NCBI GenBank assembly: GCA_963807675.1 | Contig: CAWECP010000007.1 | Coordinates: 1-64,000, forward strand | DNA: 64,000 bases | Direction of reading: 5' to 3' | DNA from: Bog-473 sp963807675 | GTDB lineage: Bacteria; Actinomycetota; Acidimicrobiia; Acidimicrobiales; RAAP-2 | Shown here: positions 48,163 to 58,137 of the stretch, in pieces | How positions within the stretch are numbered: the stretch's first letter is position 1 | How the letters are laid out: every line of letters starts with the position of its first letter | Position numbers and translations under genes: made by a program | Notes under the pieces: generated by a model | What the model was told of the DNA's origin: nothing | What the model saw: the letters and a program-made list of their open reading frames with translations, nothing else | Database searches by the model: none

Positions 48163-50591
48163 TCAGGTCATGCGCCACTCGACCACCGACCACGCCCGGA
48201 TGTCGCGCGAGGAGGCCCCGACCAAAATCTCGTAGCGTCCGGGGTCCGACCGCCAGTCGTGCGTGTCCACGTCCCAGTACCGGTAGGCGGCCGCCCCGAG
48301 CTCGACCTCGGCCGTCACCTGCCCGCCCGCCGGCACCCGCACCTTGGCGAACCCGGCCAGCTCCCGGTCGGCCCGTGGCACCCGCGAATCGAGCGCACGC
48401 ACGTACACCTGCACCACCTCGGTGCCGGCCCGCTCGCCCTTGTTCGCCAGCCGCGCCGTCACCCCTTCCGCCGTGATCGCCACCTCGTCGAACACGATGT
48501 CGCCGTAGGACAGCCCGTGCCCGAAGCAGAACGCCGGTGCCACGCCCGCCGTCTCGTAGTGCCGGTAGCCCACCAGCGTGCCCTCTCCGTACTCCACGCG
48601 CCCGTCCACGCCGGGATACCGCCGCTCGTCCCCGCCGGCCGGCCCGTCCTCGACGCGCCCCGGGAAGGTGACGGGCAGCCGGCCCGAGGGCTCCAGCGAC
48701 CCGACCAGAATCTCGGCCAGCGCGTCGGCCCCCTCCTCGCCGGCGTACCACGGCACCAGCACCGCCCCGGCCCGTTCGGCCCACGGCAGCTCCACCGGCG
48801 AGCCCGCGTTCACCACCACCACGGTCCGCGGGTTCGCCGCCAGCACGGCCTCGACCAGCTCGCGCTGGCGCCCCGGCAACGACAGGTCCACCCGGTCCTG
48901 TCCCTCGGACTCCCACTGGCCGTTCGACCCGACCACGACCACCGCCATGTCGCTCGCCGCGGCCGAGGCCACGGCGCGTGCGAACTCGTCGTCCACCGCC
49001 GGCCGGTCGGCCAGAATGCGGGCGCCGAGAATGGGGGAGTGGTCCGACCGCGGCCACACCTCGACCGACAGCGCGTAGGCCCGTCCCGCCTCGAGCGCGC
49101 ACTCGGCCTCGACCGGCTCGCTCCCGGCGCCGTAGAACCCGGTGCCCCGCGTCGGCTCGGTGTTGTCGACCACCACCTGCCCGTCGAGGCGGAGCACCGA
49201 CCGCCCCGCGCTCTCGAGGCCCAGCCGCCACACCCCGGGCGCGTCGGGCGTGAACGTGGCGGAGACCCGCACCGCGCAACGGCCCACCTCCAAGCCCGGG
49301 CGGGGCGGCCCGAGCCACATGACGCGCGCCGTGTGGGCCAGCTCCGCCTCCACCGGCGCCGCGTCGACCCCCGGCGGCTCGGGGCTGTCGAAGTACTCGA
49401 CCTGGAACGACTCGGCCGCCAGGAGGCGCAGGTCGATCGGCGGCAGGCCCTTGTCGATGCGGCAGCCGACCTCGAAGCGGACGTCCGCGCCGGGCAGGCG
49501 CTCGGCCAGCGCCGCGGCCAGGCTGCGCCGCCGGTACGGCGTCACCTCGGAGCTGCCGCCGCCCATGGCCAGCTGCGCCGCGTTGGGCCCGATCACGGCC
49601 ACGCTCGACACCGCCCCGAGGTCCAGCGGCAGCAGCCCGTCGTTGACCAGCAACACCGTCCCCGCCGCGGCCACCTGGCGCGCCACCGACCGCCGGCCCG
49701 GGTCGTCCTGTTCGGCCTCGGCCGAGGGTGCCGGCGCCCCGAGGATCCCCAGGCGCTTCATGAGCCCGAGCAGGTGGCGCACCTTCTCGTCCACCACCGC
49801 TTCGTCGACCACCCCGTCCCGCACGGCCGACGCCAGCGAGGGGCCGAGCCAGGCCGACGGCCCGGGCATCTCGAGGTCGAGGCCGGCCACGGCGGCGTCA
49901 CGCGTCGAGTGCGTGCCGAACCAGTCCGACACCACCAGCGCGTCGGAGCCCCATTTGCCCCGCAGCACCCGGCCGATCAGGTCGGGCTGCTCGCCGCACC
50001 AGACGCCGTTGACCTTGTTGTACGCCGTCATGACCGCCCCCACCCCGGCCTGGCGCACGGCGGCCTCGAATGCAGCCAGATGGACCTCGTGCAGCGTCCG
50101 CTCGTCGACCTCGGCCGAGATCGTCATCCGCTCGTGCTCCTGGTCGTTGCAGGCGAAGTGCTTAATGCAGCAGGCCGACCCCCCCGGCCTGCACCCCCCG
50201 CACGTAGGCGACGGCCAGGCGGGCCGTCAGCAGCGGGTCCTCCGAGAAGGACTCGAACGTCCGCCCGGCCAGCGGCGTCCGCACGATGCACACCGTCGGC
50301 CCCAGCAGCACATGGACGTTCTTCGCACGGGCCTCCGCCGCCAGCACGTCGCCCAGCCGCCCGACCAGCTCGGGGTCCCACGTCGACCCTACGGCCATGC
50401 CGCAGGGGAGCGACAGCGAGCGCCGCCCGATCAGAGAGTCGCCGCGCACGCCCGAGGGCCCGTCGGACACCTTGAGCGACGGGATGCCCAGCCGCTCGAC
50501 CGCCGGCAGGTACCACAGCGACCGGCCCGCGGTCAGCGAGCACTTCTCGTCCAGGGTCAACGCGCCCGAGCAGCTCCTCCACGTCGGCCAT
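48163..50591 (-). pseudogene. GH3-family beta-glucosidase-like hydrolase, two frameshifts
   Basis: About 805 residues. ATG 50591 starts ADVEELLG, then a shift near 50555 joins LTLDEKCSLTAGRSLWYLPA and VSDGPSGVRG, and a second shift at the C-run 50179-50185 joins CIKHFACNDQEHERMTISAE. The long third frame has the nucleophile in SDALVVSDWFGTHSTRDA, the GH3 C-domain (GTVLLVNDGLLPLDL), a PA14-like insert (FTPDAPGVWRLGLESAGRS) and a fibronectin-III-like end. No signal peptide, so it acts in the cytoplasm, probably on imported glucosides. Follows the carboxyltransferase gene by 17 bases and precedes the MFS gene by one base. Confidence 0.87.
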
Positions 50592-50608
50592 GCCCGACCC
50601 TCCCTCGC

Positions 50609-52455
50609 TCACCAGGTGTCCACGAACGGCCGTCGCCCGCCCCGCCCGGACTGGCCCCGGCCGCCACCGTCGACCCCGCCCGCCGCCGCCAGCGCGTGGA
50701 CGAAGCGGGCCCGCGTCGCCGCCGGGTCGATGACGTCGTCGATCTCGAAGTGGGCGGCCACGTTGAGCGCCTGGCCGTGCTCGTAGGCCCGGAACACCAT
50801 GGCCGAGAACGCCGCCTCCCGTTCCTCGGGGTCCTCGATGGCGTCGAGCTCGCGCCGGAACCCCAGGCGCACCGCTCCTTCGAGTCCCATGCCACCCAGC
50901 TCACCGGTGGGCCAGGCCACCGTGAAGAGGGGGCGGCGGAACGACCCGGCCGCCATGGCCTGGGCCCCCAGGCCGTATCCCTTGCGCAGCACCACGCAGC
51001 AGAAGGGCACGGTGAGCGACGCGCCCACCACGAACATCCGTGACACGTGGCGGACCAGCGCGGTCTCCTCCGCCTCGGGCCCCACCATGAACCCGGGTGT
51101 GTCGCACAGCGACAGCACGCGGCAGGCCGAACGCCTCGCACAGCTGCAGGAAGCGCGCCGCCTTGTCGGCGTTGGCGGCGTCGATGGCACCGGCCAGGTG
51201 CAGCGGGTTGTTGGCCATCACCCCGACCGCCCGGCCCTCGAAGCGGGCCAACGCGGTGACCAGGCCCGGGGCGAACGACGGCCGCAGCTCGAGCACCGAC
51301 CCCTCGTCCGCCAGCCCCGAGATGGCCGCGTGGACGTCGTAGACCCGGCGCCGGTCGGGCGGCACGACGTCGCGCAGGAGCACCTGGTCGGGCGCCGTCC
51401 AGTCGGCCACGTCCCCCTGGAAGTACGACAGGTACTTCTGGGCCGCCTCGACGGCCTGCGTCTCGTCGGCGCAGAGGACGTCGACCACGCCGTTGGGCAC
51501 CTGCACCGAGATCGGGCCCACGTCCTCGGGGGCGAAGACGCCCAGGCCGCCCCCCTCGATCATGGCCGGGCCCGCCCATCCCGATGTTGGCGTCGGGGGT
51601 GGCGATGATGACGTGGCAGCACCCCAGCAGCGCGGCGTTGCCGGCGAAGCAGCGGCCCGACACGATCCCGACGAGGGGCACCTTCCCGCTCAGGGCGCCG
51701 AACAAGGCAAAGGCTGCGGTGTCGAGACCGGTCACGGAGGCCGTGTCGGTGTCGCCGGGGCGGCCGCCGCCCCCCTCGGCGAAGAGCACGACCGGCAGCC
51801 GCAGCCGCTCGACCAGCTCGAACAGCCGGTCCTTCTTCAGGTGGTTCATCTGGCCCTGCGTGCCGGCCAGGACGGTGAAGTCGTAGGAGAGGACGGCGCA
51901 ACGGGCGTCGTCGCCGAACAGGTCGCCGTTCACCCGCCCGATGCCGGTGATCAGCCCGTCGGCCGGCGTGTTGGCCTGCAGGTCCGCCACGCTCCGACGC
52001 GCCCGCTGGGCCGCGATGACCAGCCCGCCGTACTCCTCGAAGGTGCCGGGGTCGCACAGGTCCTCGATGTTCTCCCGGGCCGTCCGTCGCCCCCGGGCGT
52101 GCCGGCGCTCCGTCGCCTCCGGTCTCCCCGCGTCGAGCGTGGCCCCGACCCGGGTCCGCAGCTCGGCCAGCTCGGGTCGGATCCCACTCTTCGTCTCGGT
52201 CCGTTCTTCCGTCACCACCTCGGTGGATTCGGTCCCCTCCGACGCCCGCATCGAGAGCAGCACGTCACCGGACTGCACGGCATCACCCACGGCGACCCGG
52301 ACCGACTCGATCACCCCGGCCGACTCGGCCTCGACGACGTGCTCCATCTTCATCGACTCGAGCACGACCAGCACCGACCCGGCGCCGACCGCGTCACCGG
52401 GAGCGACCGCCACCTTGAGCACGGTGCCGGCGAACGGCACCGCAATGTCGGTCAG
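50609..52455 (-). pseudogene. Biotinyl-domain/carboxyltransferase fusion (acyl-CoA carboxylase type), two frameshifts
   Basis: The N-terminal 70 residues are a biotinyl domain (TDIAVPFAGTVLKVAVAPGD) with the biotin Lys in LESMKMEH. A linker is followed by an acyl-CoA carboxyltransferase: CAVLSYDFTVLAGTQGQMN, VVLFAEGGGGRPGDTD, GRCFAGNAALLGCCHVII. Shifts occur near 51565 (to AMIEGGGLGVFAPEDVG) and 51125 (to VLSLCDTPGFMVGPEAEETA), leading to RKGYGLGAQAMAAGSF and the end at 50609. The start is uncertain: CTG 52455 overlaps the nitroreductase stop (CTGA) and aligns with family starts, with GTG 52440 as alternative. No biotin carboxylase gene is in the window, so it must be supplied elsewhere. Confidence 0.85.
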
Positions 52456-53111
52456 CCCGGCCACAGCGGCTCGGGCACCTCGAAACCGACGTCGGTGCCC
52501 CAGGAGTTCCGGTAGGAGACGCGATCGACCGGCAGCCTCGACCCGACGCCCCACTTGCCCGTGGGATAGCCGAAGCTCACCGTGCCCGAAAGGATCCAGC
52601 CCTGGTCGGTCGGCACCTCGAGGATCTCGAGGGTCTCGGTCGGGTGGAAGAACTGCAGGAGCGCCGTCAGGCAGCTCCCGACGCCCTCGGCCCGCGCCGC
52701 CAGCATGGCGCTCCACACGGCGGGGTAGATGGAGCCGCCCGTCGGGTCGTATTGGCTGAACGGGAACAGGAAGAGCGGGATCTGCTCGAAGTGGTCGGCC
52801 AGCCACTGGGCCGAGCGCTGGACCTTCAGGATCTGGATCGACTCAGGTTCGTCGGGGGCTGCGTGCGCCGCGTCGAGCTGGTCCTTGTAGACGGACTTCC
52901 ACAGCTCGCCCATGGCGTGCTGGTACAGGGGAGCGAGGGCGGCCCTCTTGGCGGGGTCGTCGAGCAGGAGGAAGCGCCAGTTCTGCTGGTTGCCGCCGGA
53001 GGGGGCCCGGATGGCGGCATCGAGGATGCGGGCCTGGACGTCGAGGGGGATCGGGTCCGGACGGACCCTGCGCATGGCCCGCGTCGTGTAGAGCGCCTCG
53101 TGGAGTTCCAT
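52452..53111 (-). CDS. Nitroreductase-family protein
   Basis: 219 residues, intact, ATG 53111. FMN-binding nitroreductase fold: ALYTTRAMRRVRPDPIPLDV, ILDAAIRAPSGGNQQNWRFL (FMN-binding), WSAMLAARAEGVGSCLTALL and the C-terminal GTVSFGYPTGKWG. The TTRAMRR start is typical of oxidoreductases acting on small aromatic or amide substrates. The stop overlaps the biotinyl gene. The same gene pair exists as a decayed copy at 55950-56857. Confidence 0.9.
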   Translation of the reverse strand: MELHEALYTTRAMRRVRPDPIPLDVQARILDAAIRAPSGGNQQNWRFLLLDDPAKRAALAPLYQHAMGELWKSVYKDQLDAAHAAPDEPESIQILKVQRSAQWLADHFEQIPLFLFPFSQYDPTGGSIYPAVWSAMLAARAEGVGSCLTALLQFFHPTETLEILEVPTDQGWILSGTVSFGYPTGKWGVGSRLPVDRVSYRNSWGTDVGFEVPEPLWPG

Positions 53112-53147
53112 GGCCCCGGACCTTACGCCTGGGGGCGCTCCGTCTGC

Positions 53148-53249
53148 CTAATAGGCGCCGGTGCCCCGGACCATCGTCATGGGGGTCTCGAACATGATCT
53201 TGATGTCCCACCACAGCGACTGGGACGACACGTAGAGGTATCGGTCGGC
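53148..53249 (-). pseudogene. Polyprenyl glycosylphosphotransferase C-terminal scrap
   Basis: The minus strand ends YLYVSSQSLWWDIKIMFETP and MTMVRGTGAY with TAG at 53148-53150. Enzymes that start exopolysaccharide repeat units on undecaprenyl phosphate end in a nearly identical D.YYV...S...DIKI...T...V..GRGAY pattern (PF02397). Only about 33 residues remain; upstream there is no recognisable remainder. It is the only trace of an initiating transferase in the window. Confidence 0.6.
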
Positions 53250-53410
53250 TTCGGAGCAGGCCCGTCGTCTTTGTACGAGATCGGGCATCAGGACAACGAC
53301 GGGAGAAACTGACGGCTCGGAGGCTTGACGAGTCACCTGGCTGACCATCTTCGCCGAGCTCGGAAGAGTGCTTCAGCAGTGCAACCAAGTGGAGACCCTT
53401 CGGCCCGGGC

Positions 53411-54312
53411 CTAGGGGAGATGAGCTGTGGTTGTGCTTGTGCCTTGTTTTGGAACAACTCCGAGGAGTGGACTCGCAATCCAGAGCTCAACGTTGTTGCC
53501 GGAGAGGTTGGCGTTCTGGACGTCCTTTACGGGGCCGATCAGCCAGTGCCTTAGCGTCTCGGCTGCTGCGTGCCCGCTCGGGCCGTAGAAGATCTCCGAA
53601 GGCCCGCCGCCTGTGATCAGCCTCGGTGCGGTGCCAACACTGCTGATGGCAAATCCAACGTTGAAGAGACGTAGGTATGTCGCGACGGGGCGTTGGTCCG
53701 ATCCGTCGGCGTTGAGCACCTCAACCGTCACCGAGGAGGTGGGTGGCAACGAGGTGGCGGTGGTAGCGGGAGACGTCGAAATCTTCCCTGAGTGCTCGGT
53801 GGGTTTGGATGCGCGACGGGGAAGTTGGCGGGTGGTGGGGGAGGGCGAGAAGGACGAGCAAAACGAGCGCCACCACTGCAGCGACAACACCAGCGCCAGT
53901 GGCCCAGTCGAACGGGAACCTGACGCGGAGGGGTCGACCCTCCGCGCTGCTGCTCTTGTAGAGCGGCGCCTCCGCCCTCACGAATGAACTCTCTCGCCAC
54001 TTCCTCGGGAGAGAGCACACGCCCAGGATCCGTGCCACGGTCATCCTCTGCACCACCAGCACCAGCGGCCAGGTTGGAGGGGATCCTGACGAGGCGGGCC
54101 GGATCCTCCCCGTTTTGCTCCTGTGGTGCGCCGTCCACCCGGGACGGCCTCGCCCACCATGCCGCGTCCACCACGCGGTCCGCCGGCTGCTGTTCGCGGC
54201 TCATGGTCGCCTCGCCCTCAGGAATGAACTCTCTCGCCACTTCCTCGGGAGAGAGCAAACGCCCAGGATCCGTTCCACCATCATCCTCTGCCGGAAGTTC
54301 CACCGTCCCCAC
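53411..54312 (-). pseudogene. LytR_C-domain membrane protein with internal repeat, frameshifted
   Basis: ATG 54312 starts MGTVELPAEDDGG, followed by the unit GTDPGRLLSPEEVAREFIPE and, 75 residues later, GTDPGRVLSPEEVAREFIRE. A shift near 53930 leads to a membrane helix (GAGVVAAVVALVLLVLLALP), another near 53840 to a Ser/Thr-rich linker and the LytR_C domain (VTVEVLNADGSDQRPVATYL, LRLFNVGFAISSVG, GGPSEIFYGPSGHAAAETL). LytR_C domains occur at the end of LCP ligases or alone on membrane proteins of the cell envelope; here there is no LCP domain. A structural envelope role is likely but unproven. Confidence 0.68.
53967..54285. repeat. Two 75-bp direct repeats inside the LytR_C gene
   Basis: Copies at about 53967-54050 and 54203-54285 share GAATGAACTCTCTCGCCACT, TCCTCGGGAGAGAGCA and CGCCCAGGATCCGT. 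They encode the doubled SPEEVAREFI unit in the same frame, so the protein carries the repeat twice, most likely by a recent internal duplication. Confidence 0.75.
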
Positions 54313-54337
54313 ATCGCTTTCCGGTTGAGTCGAAGTC

Positions 54338-55004
54338 CGAGTCTGAGACTATTGACGGCGGCGGGCCAACCCAAATTGGATACGCCTGTGGAGTACTCAA
54401 TTGGTCAGACTCCTGGTGTACTGGGTGGTCGACGCCAACCGAGGAAACACGAGGTGGCGGACGTGGGGCGGTCGAGCCACGCGCCGATGTCGCATGCATG
54501 GGGTCCGCTCGCCTTTGGGAGAGAGGGGCACGACCTATTTCGGGGCACTCGGGCGGCTGCGAAGATCCCCCTTCACGCTCCCAAAGGTAATCGGGCCCAT
54601 TCCGCCGGAGGGGGACCGAAGCTGCGTACCGGCGACGGGTACGACGTCAAGCAGTCGTGGCACCCTCGTTGACCAGCCGAGTCTGAGACTATTGACGGCG
54701 GTGGGCCAATCCAAATTGGATACACTCAATTGTCGGGCTCCAAGTGCACTCGGTGGTCGACGCCAGCCGAGGAAACACGAGGTGGCGAATATGGGGCGGT
54801 CGAGCCACGGCCGATGTCGCATGAATGGGGTCCGCTCGCCTTTGGGAGAGAGGGGCACGACCTATTTCGGGGCACTCGGGCGGTTGCGAAGATCCCCCTT
54901 CACGCTCCCAAAGGTAATCGGGCCCATTCCGCCAGAGGGGGACCGAAGCTGCGTACCGGCGACTAGTACGACGTCAAGCCGTCGTGGCGGCCTCGTTGAC
55001 CAGC
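54338..55004. repeat. Tandem repeat of a 339-bp unit (two copies)
   Basis: Copy A covers 54338-54676 and copy B 54677-55004, starting at CCGAGTCTGAGACTATTGAC. They differ at scattered positions and by a short gap. Each keeps CCTTTGGGAG and CTCCCAAAGG as perfect inverted repeats 57 bases apart (54512-54521/54578-54587 and 54839-54848/54905-54914). Copy B ends inside the nitronate monooxygenase gene and copy A repeats the same gene's last 40 bases in degraded form. No protein is convincing in either copy. It may be a non-coding RNA, a terminator block or a mobile miniature element. Confidence 0.75.
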
Positions 55005-55947
55005 TGCACCCGCTCGACCGCCTCGATGTAGTCCTCCACCATCCCGAGCACCACGTCGCTGGTCCGCCGCACCGAGGTGGCCGCACCGATGATCTGGCCG
55101 CACGGGTTGAAGTTCACGTCACGCGCCTCCTCGGGGTAGGCGTGCCCGCGGGAGACGCAGTCGATGGCCACCATCATCTGCAGCGGCATGCCGAGCGGCT
55201 TCGGGTTCTCCGGTGCCTCCCAGGCATCGGTCCAGTCGTTCTTCAGCAGCCGGCACGGCTTCCCGGTGAACGAGCGGGACCGCACCGTGTCACGCGAAGT
55301 CGCCTTCAGGTACGACTCCATCTGTTTGGGCGGAATGTCGGCCTCCTCGACCGTCAGCCACAAGGACCCGGTCCATACGCCGGACGCGCCCAGCACCATG
55401 GCCGCCGCCATCTGGCGACCCGAGCCGATGCCACCCGCCGCCAGCACCGGCAACGGCGCCACGGCGTCGATCACCTCGGGCCACAGCACGATCGACCCGA
55501 CGTCGCCGGTGTGGCCGCCGCCCTCGGAGCCCTGGCAGATCACGATGTCCACCCCGGCCGCCTTGTGGTTCAGGGCGTGCTTGACCGAGCCGGCCAGGGC
55601 CGCCATGAGCATCCCGTGCTCGTGCACCTGTTCGATCACGTCGTCGGGCGGCGTGCCCAGGGCGTTGGCCACCAGCTTGACCTTGGGGTGGCGCAGAATC
55701 ACCTCGACCAGCGGCGCGGCCGTGGCCGCCGTCCACCCGAGCAGCTCGCGCCGCGGGCCGCCCTCGATCTCGGGCACGCCGTGGTCGGCCAGGATCTTCT
55801 TGGCGAACGTGCGGTGCTCGTCGGGGATCATCGCCCGCAGTTCCGCCTCGAGCTTGACCGGGTCGATCTCGTCCATGCCCTCGTACTTGCCGGGATCACG
55901 ATGTCGACGCCGTAGGGGCGGTCGCCCACGTGCTCGTCCGGCCAATT
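54974..55947 (-). CDS. Nitronate monooxygenase-like flavoprotein, 5'-truncated
   Basis: TIM-barrel FMN enzyme (PF03060). The frame from ATG 55876 holds KVKLVANALGTPPDDVIEQV, DIVICQGSEGGGHTGDVGSI (FMN phosphate-binding GSEGGGH), PLPVLAAGGIGSGRQMAAAM and RDTVRSRSFTGKPCRLLKND, to TGA 54974. Upstream, in another frame, NWPDEHVGDRPYGVDIVIP shows that the gene began earlier, but at about 55947 it meets the end of a copied biotinyl domain, so the first 80 or so residues, including the first substrate-binding loop, are missing. The remaining protein is probably inactive unless the junction is an assembly error. Confidence 0.82.
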
Positions 55948-56247
55948 CAGCTCGACCAACTCCGGCGGATCCCACCCTCCCTCTCGGTCCGTTCTTCCAC
56001 CACCACGGCGGATTCGGTCCCCTCGGACGGGCGGAGCGAGAGCAGCACGTCACCCGACTGCACGGCGTCACCTACGGCGACCCGGACCGACTCGATCACT
56101 CCGGCCACCTCGGCTTCGACGATGTGTTGCATCTTCATCGACTCCTGCACGACCAGGACCGACCCGACGCCGACCGCGTCACCTGGCGCGATCGCCAGCT
56201 TGAGCACGGTGCCGGCGAACGGCACCGCAATGTTGGTCAGCCCGGCA
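55948..56247 (-). pseudogene. Second, partial copy of the biotinyl domain
   Basis: TNIAVPFAGTVLKLAIAPGD and VQESMKMQHIVEAEVAG match the N-terminus of the carboxyltransferase fusion at 52455, including the biotin Lys in ESMKM. Similarity runs on through EERTEREGGIR and stops at GAGCTG (about 55948), where nitronate monooxygenase sequence begins. No carboxyltransferase follows, so this is a duplication fragment. Confidence 0.8.
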
Positions 56248-56857
56248 ACAGCGGTTCGGGCACCTCGAATCCGACGTCGGCGCCCCAGGAGTTCCGGTAG
56301 GAACGCGATCGACGGGGGATCCTTCCCCCGACGCCCCAGGTGCCCGTGGGATAGCCGAAGCTCACCGTGCCCGAGAGGATCCAGCCCTGGTCGGCCGGCA
56401 CCTCGAGGATCTCGAGCGTTTCGGTCGGGTGGAAGAACTGGAGCACGGCGGTCAGGCAGCTCCCGACGCCCTCGGCTCGGGCGGCCAGCATGGCGCTCCA
56501 CACGGCGGGTAGATGGAACCGCCGGTCGGGTTATGCTGGCTGAACGGGAAGAGGAACAGCGGAATCTGCTCGAAGTGGTCGGCCAGCCACTGGGCCGGGC
56601 GCTGGACCTTCAGGATCTGGATCGACTCGGGTTCGTCGGGGATGACGTGCGCGGCGTCGAGCTGGGCCTTCTAGACGGATTTCCACAGCTCTCGCATGGC
56701 GTGCTGGTACACGGGGGCGAGGAGCGCCCTCTTGGCGGGGTCGCCGAGCAGGAGGAAGCGCCAGTTCTGCTGGTTGCCTCCGGAGGGGCCCGGATGGCGA
56801 CATCGAGGATGCGGGACTGGACGTCGAGGGGGATGCCATTTCGAGGGCGTGAATGTC
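56237..56857 (-). pseudogene. Second copy of the nitroreductase, decayed
   Basis: The sequence follows 53111-52452 from PIPLDVQ..ILD.AIRAP to the end, with the same order WSAMLAARAEGVGSCLTAVL and GTVSFGYPTGTWGVG. It lacks the first 20 residues, has frameshifts near 56795 and 56510, and carries TAG in place of the Tyr codon of the WKSVY motif (about 56673). The stop is a base change, not an indel, so this copy is truly dead. Confidence 0.85.
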
Positions 56858-56862
56858 TCAAG

Positions 56863-57687
56863 TCACAACTCTAATCGAGGCTGAAGCACCCAGCCGGTCT
56901 CGAATAGACGTTGGTCAAAGCGCATCTCGTCATCGGGCAAAAACAGGAAATTGTTCACATACAGGGGATCGAGGACCTTTTCGCTCACCTCCTTGGCGTG
57001 CTCCGGCTTTTGGTGCGTTTCGAACGAGAACGCACTGATGTCCATGAGGTCATTGCTGTGAGCAGGGTCGACAAAGTAGCCCCGATAACCGGCACTGCTA
57101 AGTATGTCGAAGGCTTCTTCAGGCTGACTCGTGGTGTGGTGCCGGGCTTCAACCTCGATGTAAACGGCTGGTCTTGCTTCGGCCAGGGTATTCCACGCTC
57201 CCTTCAAGACCTCTGTCTCAAACCCTTCGACGTCAATCTTCACTACATCTGGCCAGCGCCCGAGTTCTTCGACGACTTTGTCGAGTAGCCGAACCGGCAC
57301 TTCTATGGTTTCAAGTTCAAAACCCGGATTGGCATCATCACGCAAGCTGGCGCGGGTAGAGACCACATCGCCCGTGTCGGTCCGAGGCACATGGAGAGTG
57401 AGGACGCCCTCCCTCTCGCCCAAGGCAATGGTCAACACCTCTATCGAACCCTGAAACCTCGCATTAAGGATTTGCGTGCATTCTTTGAGAGGCTCAATAG
57501 CGACAACCCATGCTCCCTTGATAACTGCGGCAGCGCAGTAGAGGCCGTTGTTCGCGCCCACGTCGAGAAGCCCCATTCCTTCGTCGAGAAGGTCGGCGAT
57601 TAGGAGGTGGCCGTTTTCGCCTCGGGCTGAGGCTTGCTTGATCTGGCGTTTCCAACGTCGTCGGTCCAGCATTGAATGAAGTGGCAT
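56863..57687 (-). CDS. FkbM-family methyltransferase
   Basis: 275 residues from ATG 57687. SAM-binding motif GMGLLDVGANNGLYCAAAVI, VVAIEPLKECTQILNARFQ, and WPDVVKIDVEGFETEVLKGA (the FkbM hallmark with the metal/substrate-binding Asp and Glu), then RPAVYIEVEARH. These enzymes O-methylate sugars or other hydroxyls, so this one may modify the surface polymer. The frame is intact and lower in GC than the rearranged block next to it. An upstream in-frame start adds 22 residues without family support. Confidence 0.88.
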   Translation of the reverse strand: MPLHSMLDRRRWKRQIKQASARGENGHLLIADLLDEGMGLLDVGANNGLYCAAAVIKGAWVVAIEPLKECTQILNARFQGSIEVLTIALGEREGVLTLHVPRTDTGDVVSTRASLRDDANPGFELETIEVPVRLLDKVVEELGRWPDVVKIDVEGFETEVLKGAWNTLAEARPAVYIEVEARHHTTSQPEEAFDILSSAGYRGYFVDPAHSNDLMDISAFSFETHQKPEHAKEVSEKVLDPLYVNNFLFLPDDEMRFDQRLFETGWVLQPRLEL

Positions 57688-58137
57688 TGATCCGGACGCT
57701 AGCAACTGAGCACCGGCTTCGGTGGAAGGTCGCCGTCCAGGCGGACACAGCATTATTAGCTACCCATTGTTCCGAAATCGGGGCAGAGTGCGACTTAAGG
57801 GGTCCTAGGCGGGGGAGAGCGCTTGGTGTGGGTGCGCGACCGATCTCGCTCAGAACTGGCTTGAGTTCGATGGTTCAGTGTCACTTGTGTAATTAGGTGA
57901 TCCCGAGCAGGCCGTCGCGCACAGCAAACCATTGTTCGATCTGTAGGACAAGTTTGCCCGACGATGCTATTCAGCTGGTGGACTCGCCTCCCTCCAACGT
58001 TGCCTCGGCTTAACCCGTTCTTCGGGCTCTCGTTCGTTGGGTTAGGAATAATCCGGCAAGTCCATCGCGGGCACCAGCACTTCGGAGTATCTCGGAAGAC
58101 CATTTGTGGATTGAGCTCGGCGTTCTGGCAGCGTTAA
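57688..58137. other. Intergenic, no gene recognised
   Basis: About 450 bases between the FkbM gene start and the ISAzo13 element. No coding motif. TAACCC and GGGTTA around 58012-58043 could form a weak stem. The FkbM promoter should lie here. Confidence 0.35.

Noticed and set aside
54401..55915. Long plus-strand frame through the tandem repeat
   Set aside because: It mixes repeat sequence with the antisense of the monooxygenase, and the two repeat copies are translated in it only because of shadow openness; no motif supports it.
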